A stretch of 14,624 nucleotides of DNA, from the NCBI GenBank assembly GCA_036562565.1, contig DATCJY010000005.1, forward strand, positions 1 to 14,624, read 5' to 3'. The notes under the pieces are model-generated. The model had not been told where the DNA came from and ran no database searches. It saw only the letters and a list, made by a program, of their open reading frames with translations. Source of the DNA: DATCJY01 sp036562565 (lineage in GTDB: Bacteria; Bacteroidota; Bacteroidia; Flavobacteriales_D; Sanyastnellaceae). Shown one piece after another: positions 7,829-14,624 of this stretch. Numbering within the stretch: position 1 is the stretch's first letter; each line of letters begins with the position of its first letter. Both the position numbers and the translations under genes were made by a program.

Positions 7829-10800
7829 TTAATACTTGATAATCTTGTATAAGTATTGATTGATACCATCATTGACTTTTAGGAAGTACATTCCAGAAGC
7901 AAGGTGACCAACATTCAACTCGATGTTGGTTGCATTGAATGATTGGGTTTGAACAACTCTACCTGAAGCGTCCAATACGGTTACGTCCTTTACATAAGCA
8001 TTGTTGATAGCGACTATGTCAGTTGTAAAAGAAGGATAAACTAATAAAGTATTTTCGATTGCGTCATTCACGTTGATAGGCTCAGAGCAATCAACCACTT
8101 CAATTTGGAAGGAGGCGCTCCCATCTAATATACATTGACCGTTGCCGAGTACAGTGTAGATAATCGTATTAGAACCTATCTCGGCTTCGTGTGGGTAGAA
8201 TGTATCATTGTTCACACCTGGACCAGACCAAGTCCCGCCTGCTGGTGAAGCTGTGAGTATAATTGGTACCGAGGTGACACATGCTAGATCAATCAAAGTC
8301 GTTATTTGAACATCGATGGTTGTCGCCAACCAGATAGTAGGATCGTTATCATCGCAATCCTCGCTGTTTTGTACGTAGCCACTTCTATCTCCATCGCTTT
8401 CGATTGGATAGTTAGGGTCTCCATAACCATCACCATCCCAGTCGAGGTAGAATAGAACTGGCTCTTCATTGCAATTGACTACTTCTAAGGCTAATGTATC
8501 ATACCCGGCCAATTCACAAGTGTTGGAACCTTCAACCATGTAGTAAAATTCATAGACCCCAACAGTAAGTGAATCAACAAAAAGCATGTTGTTATATATG
8601 CCCTCACCGCTGAAGATACCATTAGCAGGTGTACCAAACAATGGAATAGCAGGTTGATCCAAGCATAGGATGATGTCTTCGTTCCAGATTATTGAAGCGT
8701 TCACTCCAGAAGGTGACCAAAGATTTGGATCATTATCATTGCAGTCAAGCCCATTGTCAACATATCCGGTTGGAGCAGTTTCAGCATCGATTGTAACATC
8801 TGGATTACCATAACCATCACCATCCGCATCTTGATAGAATGTTTGAAGCGGAGTGCTGCAGTCCACAATCCAGAATGAAACGGTATCCCATGAGGCAAGA
8901 AGACATTGACCATCACCATCGATAGAATAGGTGAGAAGGTATTGACCAGGAACTAGGCTGCTTACAGTCAACGTATCACCATTCACACCATCACCTTCCC
9001 ATGTACCACCGGATGGTATTGCATTCAATAAAATGTCATCAGCTTCCGTGCAGACTTCTATGTTTTCACCCCACAAGATTTCAATACTGGCAGCAGTGGC
9101 TAGCCATACGTTAGGGTCATTGTCGTTGCAGTCAGAACTATTCAGTACATAATTTGATGGTGCATTAATAAACTCTTGAGAAATAAGTGGATTACCGTAT
9201 CCATCACCGTCAGCATCTTCATAGAAGGTTTGAATAGGAAAACCGCAGTGGAGCACATGTATGGATATGGTGTCATAAACAGGAGAAATACATTGTCCAT
9301 CACCGCTGTAGTAATAGGTTAATAAATAGTGATTCGGAAGAAGTTCACTTGCTGTAAAGATGGTATCTACAATCCCCATACCTTCCCAATATCCTCCTGC
9401 GGGTAATGCTTGAAGAGGAATATCATCAGACCCGGAACAAACTTCTATTCCTTCATCCAATAAAATTTCAACTGGGGTAATAATAGGTTCCCATAAATTG
9501 GCATTGTTGTCATCACAATCACCATTGTTTAATACATAACCTTCAGGTATACCTGAATTGGATAATATGGATATGTTTGGATTACCATAGCCATCTTGAT
9601 CTAAATCCTGATAGTAAATAACATCAGTATCAATTTGAATGTTTATTGGATTGACTTCACCGATAGACAATGGAGAGGAGCTTATGACCCTTACACGGTA
9701 TCCATTGCCACCAGCGATGTTAGCGGGAATTGTCCCTTGTATTGTTCCAGAGATAGAGGAGTTGATTGTACCCAATGTAATTGGAGTGCTAAAATTACCG
9801 TAGGCATTGCTCAGCTGTGCTGTGAAAATATTGTTAGTGTCGAAGTCACCCTCTACAGTATAATGAATAGAAATGGGAGAATTAGGGTGATAATAACTTG
9901 AATCCGAATTACAAGTGATATTCAACTCTTGAAACATGCCCGATAGCACCCACATATATGGATTAGAGAAGGCAAGAAAGGGCTGCCCATTGTACGATTT
10001 GGTCAAATTGAAGGAATTAAATTGATTGCCTTTAATGCTCCCAAAAGGTATCCAAGTATCTGTTTCAGCGTCATAATAGATGGTCTTGAGTCTATTTTGT
10101 CCTGTTGTTTCTGTATAGGCTATAATAGGTACGTCATTTGGGCCAATTGTAATTTGTACTTTGTTGATAGTAGATAAAGGGAGTGAAGATTGACCGACAA
10201 TACTAAATCCTCCACCTTGATGTAATTTAATTACATTGAGTTTAGAATTCTTCGCTCCGGCAATATACAGGTTATTCTGAGAGTCTGCCGCGTAGTGAAA
10301 GCCCGGACCAAAGTATGTGTGATGCTCAAAGTCAGGTGGTAGTTGCAGTTGTATCCCAGGAACTTGTACTGATTGTATATACACCGGTAACAGATATGGT
10401 TGAAATCCGCAAATGACCCCATTGGGAAAGAATATCAATGGATAAAGTGGATCTTGAGGAAATCCAAATGTTTGTACAGTGGTCCAGTTATCTGAAACAA
10501 GTTTTTTAATGTACGGTTCACCATTGTAATTTGCGTCCCAGTAACGCACGTACAGCAGACCATTATAGGCCACATACAATTCAATCGAACTGGAGTTGAT
10601 GGGAGTGAGGTTTTGGGGCCCAACTACAACCCATTCATTGTTTACTAGTTTGCAAACTGTACCTCTATTTTGGTTTCCTTCATCAATGTAGGCCACATAC
10701 AATTCTCCAGATGGAGTGCTCTTCAAACTAAAATCTTTGGCTTGACCTATTGTTAGGAACTCTGGTCCAACTAACGTCCAATGACCGTTTTGGAATTTCT

Positions 10801-11683
10801 TTACTTGTAATCTTTTCGAGCCTTCAAAAGAATAGGCTACATAGGGAGTGTTGTCTGCAGTGATTGCTAATTCAGAGTCGAAAACTCTACCCGCTGAGAA
10901 TCCATGCTCTCCCTGTAAGGGCCATTCGCCATTGAGAAATTTATATACTAATGGTGAGGCCATCTGTTGTCCTATAAAGGTAGTTACAACAGGATTGTTG
11001 TCAGAATCTACCGTCAAATGAGATCTATATGGATAACTGCCTAACAATACCGCTGGTAAGTACTCTATAATGCCATTTGCGTACTTTAAGACTTGAAATC
11101 CTTGTGAGTTTTCAGTGTTAGTGAAAACAAAAACTTCATCATTGTTTCCTAGAGCCAAATTAACAGACCATGCCGCCCCTTCATTGAGTTCAATTTCCGA
11201 CCATAAGTTATTCTCAAAATATTTCAAAACCGTCCTCGATTGATTAAGTTTATGATATGCGATATATGGTCTATCTTGGCTGTCAACGATGAATTGAGGT
11301 ACCCAATCTCCAGTATAAATTTTAATGTCTGTAGCGTTTGGTAACTCCGTATAGAGGTCGCCCTCTAGTTTGATAACCTTCATCTGAGGTATTTCAATAA
11401 CCTCTTGTGGTGTATATTCTGTTTGGTTTACATAGGTATAAACCCATGGAGTTTCGTTATGATCAACGTATAAACCCAAACTTCGTATATGGTTCTCAAG
11501 GGCGGTTATCGTAAAGCCGGATTGACCTCCTACAATATCCCAACCGGAACCATTGTATTTCTTTACAAAAAACTTATTTCCCTGAGTAATTGTTAAATAA
11601 AAGTCTTCATCATATAAAAAGAAGTCAAAAAAAATTAGCAGAAATGATGGGCAGCGGTGTACACGCATCAACCCATACTCCAT
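7829..11683 (-). CDS. 3' part of frameshifted T9SS type A secreted protein (propeller-like repeats plus four DGDGYG modules)
   Basis: Open frame of 1284 codons whose genuine content starts near base 11626, just after a T8 tract. The Met at 11683 is an out-of-frame shadow of the upstream gene portion (11625-12071). Joining the frames by skipping one T gives a 1413-residue protein. Seen, in order: many repeats of about 60 residues marked by xxW(x)xVG (GSGWDIVG, NGHWTLVGPEF, NNEWVVVGPQ, DTWIPFG) alternating with xxxPYxAY-like strands, suggestive of a BNR/propeller-type fold. These are followed by an Ig-like domain (about 9937-9640), four tandem DGDGYG/DCxDND composite modules (9619-8078), and a type A T9SS sorting domain (last ~80 residues: LLVYPSFTTDIVAI, VLDASGRVV, GMYFLKV). 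No enzyme motif is seen. Inference: a surface-exposed or released protein that binds Ca2+ through its D-rich modules, if expressed in full. Without the upstream part it lacks a signal peptide. Confidence 0.85.
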   Translation of the reverse strand: MEYGLMRVHRCPSFLLIFFDFFLYDEDFYLTITQGNKFFVKKYNGSGWDIVGGQSGFTITALENHIRSLGLYVDHNETPWVYTYVNQTEYTPQEVIEIPQMKVIKLEGDLYTELPNATDIKIYTGDWVPQFIVDSQDRPYIAYHKLNQSRTVLKYFENNLWSEIELNEGAAWSVNLALGNNDEVFVFTNTENSQGFQVLKYANGIIEYLPAVLLGSYPYRSHLTVDSDNNPVVTTFIGQQMASPLVYKFLNGEWPLQGEHGFSAGRVFDSELAITADNTPYVAYSFEGSKRLQVKKFQNGHWTLVGPEFLTIGQAKDFSLKSTPSGELYVAYIDEGNQNRGTVCKLVNNEWVVVGPQNLTPINSSSIELYVAYNGLLYVRYWDANYNGEPYIKKLVSDNWTTVQTFGFPQDPLYPLIFFPNGVICGFQPYLLPVYIQSVQVPGIQLQLPPDFEHHTYFGPGFHYAADSQNNLYIAGAKNSKLNVIKLHQGGGFSIVGQSSLPLSTINKVQITIGPNDVPIIAYTETTGQNRLKTIYYDAETDTWIPFGSIKGNQFNSFNLTKSYNGQPFLAFSNPYMWVLSGMFQELNITCNSDSSYYHPNSPISIHYTVEGDFDTNNIFTAQLSNAYGNFSTPITLGTINSSISGTIQGTIPANIAGGNGYRVRVISSSPLSIGEVNPINIQIDTDVIYYQDLDQDGYGNPNISILSNSGIPEGYVLNNGDCDDNNANLWEPIITPVEILLDEGIEVCSGSDDIPLQALPAGGYWEGMGIVDTIFTASELLPNHYLLTYYYSGDGQCISPVYDTISIHVLHCGFPIQTFYEDADGDGYGNPLISQEFINAPSNYVLNSSDCNDNDPNVWLATAASIEILWGENIEVCTEADDILLNAIPSGGTWEGDGVNGDTLTVSSLVPGQYLLTYSIDGDGQCLLASWDTVSFWIVDCSTPLQTFYQDADGDGYGNPDVTIDAETAPTGYVDNGLDCNDNDPNLWSPSGVNASIIWNEDIILCLDQPAIPLFGTPANGIFSGEGIYNNMLFVDSLTVGVYEFYYMVEGSNTCELAGYDTLALEVVNCNEEPVLFYLDWDGDGYGDPNYPIESDGDRSGYVQNSEDCDDNDPTIWLATTIDVQITTLIDLACVTSVPIILTASPAGGTWSGPGVNNDTFYPHEAEIGSNTIIYTVLGNGQCILDGSASFQIEVVDCSEPINVNDAIENTLLVYPSFTTDIVAINNAYVKDVTVLDASGRVVQTQSFNATNIELNVGHLASGMYFLKVNDGINQYLYKIIKY
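8078..9619 (-). repeat. Four tandem 129-130-codon DGDGYG plus beta-domain modules
   Basis: Each unit reads (F/Y)Y(x)DxDxDGYG(N/D)P...GYV...DC(D/N)DN(D/N)xNxW, then a beta domain with a G(T/Y/I)(W/F)xGxG(I/V) core and a terminal Cys (VVDC-like). Measured at the same codon position (minus-strand complement at 9591, 9201, 8814 and 8427), the periods are 390, 387 and 387 bp. The acidic D-x-D-x-D-G part resembles thrombospondin type 3/MopE-like Ca2+-binding repeats. One further copy lies in the gene at 1-2673 (about 2062-2430). Confidence 0.88.
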
Positions 11684-12071
11684 CTTCTAATTTTAGGATG
11701 TGCAGAGTTTCTGATGAGCCATATTTTTTAACTAGTGTTACAAATACCTTGTCATTAGTGCTTATAAAAATTTTGAAGTATTTATAAGAACTGTGGGGAG
11801 TCAATTCTGTAACAAATTCTGGTCCTACCTGTTGCCAAATTTGTCCATCAAATTTTCGTACCATCGGTCTGCTAATCCCTGATTCAGTATAATGACTTAG
11901 CATATAGATGTCTCCATTTGAAGATGTAGCCATAGCTATTGTTTGACTATTGTGATGCGTTGATCTGTTCTCTGGATTGGGACCAACGGGGGGCCAGGAT
12001 TGCGCTTCCAGCAAATGGGTGAATCCTAGAATAGTAATGAGGAGAATTACTTTAAGATGTGAGAGAGACAT
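11625..12071 (-). CDS. 5' part of the frameshifted T9SS secreted protein (signal peptide and first repeats)
   Basis: 148 codons from ATG 12071 to a TGA at 11627-11625. The first 23 residues are a clear signal peptide (MSLSHLK, hydrophobic LLITILGF, cleavage LLEA|QS). The rest has the same propeller-like repeats as the downstream frame: FDGQIWQQVGPEF, then KYFKIFISTNDKVFVTLV, then LKLEDGVWVDAC. The frame stops directly after a T8 run, and the next repeat strand continues in the +1 frame (FFDFFLYDEDFYLTI, parallel to KYFKIFISTNDKVFVTL). So this is the N-terminus of the protein encoded by 11626-7829, not a separate small gene. As written, translation would give a 148-residue exported fragment without a sorting domain. 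The cause may be assembly error, mutation, or a switching or slippage site. Confidence 0.85.
   Translation of the reverse strand: MSLSHLKVILLITILGFTHLLEAQSWPPVGPNPENRSTHHNSQTIAMATSSNGDIYMLSHYTESGISRPMVRKFDGQIWQQVGPEFVTELTPHSSYKYFKIFISTNDKVFVTLVKKYGSSETLHILKLEDGVWVDACTPLPIISANFF
11627..11634 (-). other. T8 homopolymer at the frameshift point
   Basis: On the coding (minus) strand the context is GCT AAT TTT TTT TGA C in the upstream frame. With seven T it reads AAT TTT TTT GAC TTC and continues in the downstream frame to 7829. It is one of the longest single-base runs I noticed by eye in the window, and the stop codon abuts it directly. Confidence 0.85.
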
Positions 12072-12249
12072 TATGAAATTTAATTTGGTTGGACAATAGT
12101 AGGGAAGAAACTAGCAGTTGTGGTTTATATGACCATGAAGTAAGCCAATCTGAAGATTAAATAACATTTCCAATGCCTATGTATGATTTTATCAGTCATA
12201 AATAATGTTCAATTGAAGGGCGTTTGTTTTTGCTTTCTACCTTCGCCAC
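12072..12249. promoter_or_regulatory. Divergent promoter region between the secreted protein and the aldo/keto reductase
   Basis: 178 bases with no gene. For the + strand gene, TACCTTCG at 12238-12245 (one mismatch to TAnnTTTG) lies 4 bases before ATG 12250, with a TTG at 12213-12215 (spacer 22) as a weak -33. For the - strand gene, TACTATTG (12101 to 12094) is a one-mismatch -7 candidate 22 bases before its ATG, but no -33 is evident. Neither start has a good Shine-Dalgarno. Assignments are by pattern only. Confidence 0.4.
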
Positions 12250-13233
12250 ATGAATTACAGGAGACTTGGCAAATCAGGTTTGCAAGTGAGTGAACTTTCA
12301 TTTGGTTCATGGATTACGTTCGGCAATCAGATTGATGATGAGGTGAGTGAGCAGCTCATGGATATAGCTTATGATGCCGGCATCAACTTCTTTGACAATG
12401 CCGAAACTTATGCAGCAGGGAGAAGCGAGGAAGTGATGGGGCGCATCCTCAAGAAAAAAGGATGGGTGCGTGATACGTATATCATCAGTAGCAAGGCGTT
12501 CTTTGGTGCAGGCGGTAAATTGCCTACCCAGCGAGGTCTTCACCGCAAGCACTTGGTTGAAGCATGCGAGGCAGCTTTGAAACGCTTGCAACTCGATTAT
12601 TTGGACCTCTACTTCTGTCATCGACCGGATAAGCAAACACCCATAGAGGAGACTGTATGGACCATGCATCAACTGATTATGCAGGGCAAGATTTTCTATT
12701 GGGGAACCAGCGAGTGGAGCGCACAGGAAATCATGGAAGCACACATGGTGGCGCAGCGATACAACTTGATAGGTCCTGTGATGGAACAACCACAATACAA
12801 TATGCTTACCCGCCATAAGGTAGAAGTGGAGTTCGCTCAATTATATAAAACCGTAGGATTGGGAACCACCATCTGGAGTCCGTTGGCTTCTGGATTTTTA
12901 ACTGGCAAATACATTGATGCCCAACCGGAAGATACCCGTTTGAAAAGAGAAGAACTGGGGTGGCTTGCAGAGCGCACATTTGTGGAAGAAAACAATGCGC
13001 GCATCAAACGCCTCAAGAAAATCGCTGATGACATGGGGGTATCGCTTGCACATCTCGCCATTGCATGGTGTCTCAAGAATGAGAATGTGTCCACCGTGAT
13101 TCTCGGAGCTTCCAAAACGGAGCAGCTCCAACACAATTTGAAAGCCACAGAAGTGGTACCTATGCTCACCGATGAAGTGATGCAAGCCATTGAAACAGCA
13201 TTGAACAATCAACCGAAACATCCGCAGTACTGA
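12250..13233 (+). CDS. Aldo/keto reductase, Kv channel beta-subunit-like (AKR6 type)
   Basis: 327 aa, a full-length NADP(H)-dependent aldo/keto reductase with a TIM barrel, expected to be cytosolic. It closely follows mammalian Kv-beta proteins: RRLGKSGLQVSELSFGSWITFG at the N-terminus, NFFDNAETYAAGRSEEVMG, CEAALKRLQLDYLDL, HRPDKQTPIEETV, YWGTSEWSAQEIMEAH, WSPLASGFLTGKY and IAWCLKNENVSTVILGASKTEQLQHN (cofactor region). The catalytic tetrad is complete: D49, Y54, K82 and H124. Kv-beta2 has Asn at the last position, as I recall, so the classical His here points to an active reductase. The likely substrates are aldehydes or ketones, but the natural one is unknown. No potassium channel gene is in the window, so a channel role is not supported. 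trmD follows after one base, which suggests co-transcription. Confidence 0.92.
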   Translation: MNYRRLGKSGLQVSELSFGSWITFGNQIDDEVSEQLMDIAYDAGINFFDNAETYAAGRSEEVMGRILKKKGWVRDTYIISSKAFFGAGGKLPTQRGLHRKHLVEACEAALKRLQLDYLDLYFCHRPDKQTPIEETVWTMHQLIMQGKIFYWGTSEWSAQEIMEAHMVAQRYNLIGPVMEQPQYNMLTRHKVEVEFAQLYKTVGLGTTIWSPLASGFLTGKYIDAQPEDTRLKREELGWLAERTFVEENNARIKRLKKIADDMGVSLAHLAIAWCLKNENVSTVILGASKTEQLQHNLKATEVVPMLTDEVMQAIETALNNQPKHPQY

Positions 13234-13234
13234 G

Positions 13235-13918
13235 ATGCGCATTGATATTTTGACATTGTTGCCGCGTTTGTTGGATGGACCGTTTGCCGATAGCATTCTG
13301 GAGCGCGCCCAACAAAAAGGCATTTGCGAAATCCATATCCATAACATCCGCGATTATTCAACCAGTAAGCAAAAGCAAGCGGATGACTATCAATTTGGTG
13401 GTGGAGCAGGCATGGTGATGCTCATCCAACCAATTGATAATTTGATTACAAAACTTAAGAGCGAGCGCGAATACGATGAGATTATTTATCTCACTCCGGA
13501 TGGCGAGCGACTCAATCAAAAGATTTGCAACACGCTTTCGCTCAAGAAAAACATCATGTTGTTATGTGGCCACTACAAAGGAGTGGATCAGCGGGTGCGC
13601 GACCACTTAATCACGCGCGAAATATCCATTGGCGATTATGTACTCAGTGGAGGCGAGCTAGCTGCGGCAGTGTTGGTGGACAGCATTGTGCGCCTCATTC
13701 CCGGAGCGATGAATGATGAGACCAGCGCACTTACCGATTCATTTCAGGACAATTTATTGGCACCACCTGTTTATACCCGACCGGCAGATTATAAAGGATG
13801 GAAAGTACCGGAGGTATTGCTCAGCGGCAACTTTGCCAAGATAGAGGAATGGCGCATGGAGCAAGCCATCGCTAAGACCAAGGCTAGACGTCCAGATTTA
13901 TTGGAAGGAGAAGAATAA
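13235..13918 (+). CDS. trmD: tRNA (guanine-37-N1)-methyltransferase TrmD
   Basis: 227 aa, the usual length for TrmD, which uses S-adenosylmethionine to methylate G37 next to the anticodon of tRNAs reading CUN, CCN and CGG codons and so prevents +1 frameshifting. Diagnostic stretches: MRIDILTLLP at the start, FGGGAGMVM (54-62), the SPOUT knot region CGHYKGVDQRV (111-121) and SIGDYVLSGGE (131-141), R153 and D168 (matching E. coli R154 and D169, the latter the catalytic Asp), then LLAPPVYTRP and VPEVLLSGNFAKI. The ATG is 1 base after the aldo/keto reductase stop. The common rimM-trmD-rplS arrangement is absent here: the downstream neighbour is a convergent regulator whose stop is only 9 bases away. 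Confidence 0.97.
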   Translation: MRIDILTLLPRLLDGPFADSILERAQQKGICEIHIHNIRDYSTSKQKQADDYQFGGGAGMVMLIQPIDNLITKLKSEREYDEIIYLTPDGERLNQKICNTLSLKKNIMLLCGHYKGVDQRVRDHLITREISIGDYVLSGGELAAAVLVDSIVRLIPGAMNDETSALTDSFQDNLLAPPVYTRPADYKGWKVPEVLLSGNFAKIEEWRMEQAIAKTKARRPDLLEGEE

Positions 13919-13927
13919 TCGCACGGA

Positions 13928-14624
13928 TTAAATCATAATCTTCAAATCGCGTAAGAGGTTCTCAAAGTCGGATTTCTTGTCGCGCGCAATGCGGATGATT
14001 TGTCCGTTGTCCATCTCCACATATGATTCGCCACGGCTATAATTCTTGATGTGGTGAATATTGATGAGAAATGAGCGGTGAGGACGGAAATAGGAGGGGC
14101 GATTATCCAAAATTTCCTCGAAGGTTTTCATTGGTTTACTCACCGTGTAACGGTTGCCATCAGCCAAGTACACATTGGTGTAGGCGCGCTCTGCTTCGAA
14201 GCAGACTATGTTCTGAAGTCGCACAAATACCGTCTTTGTTCCTACGGGAATGGCAATTTTATCAATTTCCTCATTGGAGAAAGATGTCTTCAGCAATTGA
14301 ATCTGTTGGTGGTAGGTTTCGATGTCGATGCGCTGGGTAGCCTTTTCAACAGCGGCTTTGAGGGCTTCGATTTCCACCGGTTTCATCAAGTAATCCGTTG
14401 CTGAAACTTCAAAAGCCCGGTGCGCATAATTGTTATGAGCGGAAACAAAGATGATTTGAAAGTGTATCTCCTTGAAGAAGTTGAGCAGCTCAAAGCCGTT
14501 GTATTCCGGCATGACGATATCCAAAAACACAATGTCAGGCTCATACTTGTTAATAGCAATTACACCTTCTGGTACGTTGGGGCATTGCGCCACCACTTCT
14601 ATCATGGGGGCATACTCTTGTAAG
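13928..14624 (-). CDS. LytTR-family response regulator, 5'-truncated by window
   Basis: The frame is open to the window edge: codons upstream of the first Met (14605) read LQEYAP, continuing the receiver domain, so the start and the first acidic residues lie outside. Visible receiver features, counted from Met 14605: phosphoacceptor D29 in FLDIVMPEYNGFELL, switch Ser in IIFVSAHN, and K75 in DYLMKPVE. The C-terminal LytTR DNA-binding domain (about 115-220) contains VFVRLQNIVCFEAERAYTNV, KPMKTFEEIL, FFRPHRSFLIN-like YFRPHRSFLINIHHI and IRIARDKKSDF. The architecture is that of LytR/AlgR-type two-component regulators, often paired in Bacteroidota with a LytS-like (His_kinase-domain) sensor, which may lie upstream outside the window. 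Target genes are unknown. It converges on trmD with 9 bases between the stops. Confidence 0.94.
   Translation of the reverse strand, partial: LQEYAPMIEVVAQCPNVPEGVIAINKYEPDIVFLDIVMPEYNGFELLNFFKEIHFQIIFVSAHNNYAHRAFEVSATDYLMKPVEIEALKAAVEKATQRIDIETYHQQIQLLKTSFSNEEIDKIAIPVGTKTVFVRLQNIVCFEAERAYTNVYLADGNRYTVSKPMKTFEEILDNRPSYFRPHRSFLINIHHIKNYSRGESYVEMDNGQIIRIARDKKSDFENLLRDLKIMI

Noticed and set aside
8078..9619. Tandem repeats as a possible CRISPR or satellite array
   Set aside because: The periods (387-390 bp) are multiples of three and the conservation is at protein level inside one frame. There are no short identical repeats with unique spacers.
11626..11683. Met at 11683 as a true start of an independent 1284-residue protein
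   Set aside because: These codons are the +1 frame of DNA that encodes recognisable repeat sequence (LEDGVWVDAC) in the upstream frame, and no signal peptide results although the protein ends in a T9SS sorting domain.
12307..13347. Long minus-strand frames across the reductase and trmD
   Set aside because: The plus strand encodes complete, well-conserved enzymes here, and the antisense frames resemble no family.
1..14624. Mobile element or defence system
   Set aside because: No transposase, integrase, terminal inverted repeats, target duplications, nuclease, helicase or toxin-antitoxin motif was found in any credible reading frame.

Overview
The window looks like chromosomal DNA from a free-living member of the Bacteroidota (Flavobacteriia/Saprospiria/Cytophagia-like; I cannot place it more precisely). 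The evidence is three very large exported proteins ending in type IX secretion system (T9SS) sorting domains (two type A, one type B/CHU_C), a LytTR response regulator typical of the phylum, signal peptides followed by Gln, weak Shine-Dalgarno use and TAnnTT(T/C)G-like boxes close to start codons. I see no tRNA, rRNA, CRISPR array, insertion sequence or integrase.

Layout. 1-2673 (+): 3' part of a huge secreted protein made of about 130-residue Cys-containing beta repeats, an Fn3-like domain, a GCMDxNACNYNP-type motif, one DGDGYG/DCDD calcium-binding-like module and a type A sorting domain. It ends in a strong hairpin terminator. 2766-3362 (+): a NudK-type Nudix hydrolase. 3363-3656: gene-free leader region with two hairpin-capable sequences. 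3657-7757 (+): a 1366-residue adhesin-like protein (IgGFc-binding-type N-domain, Ig-like domains, Gly-rich segment, three 53-residue repeats, PKD-like domain, type B sorting domain). 7783-7810: bidirectional terminator. 12071-7829 (-): a third secreted protein, about 1413 residues if read through, broken by a +1 frameshift at a run of eight T. 12072-12249: divergent promoter region. 12250-13233 and 13235-13918 (+): an aldo/keto reductase closely resembling Kv channel beta subunits, then trmD after a 1-nt gap. 13928-14624 (-): LytTR response regulator, cut by the window edge and convergent with trmD.

How they fit together. The first 12 kb is a surface-protein neighbourhood: three cargo proteins for the same secretion machinery, two of which share a composite module (DGDGYG/DCDD stretch plus a GTWxGxGV beta domain), present once in the first and four times in tandem in the third. 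The nudK-like gene sits between them as an ordinary housekeeping gene. The last 2.4 kb is housekeeping and regulatory.

The most notable observation is the T8 tract that splits the third surface protein. It could be an assembly error, a real pseudogene, a phase-variable switch or a transcriptional-slippage site, and the sequence alone cannot decide. I do not see a convincing new multi-gene system.
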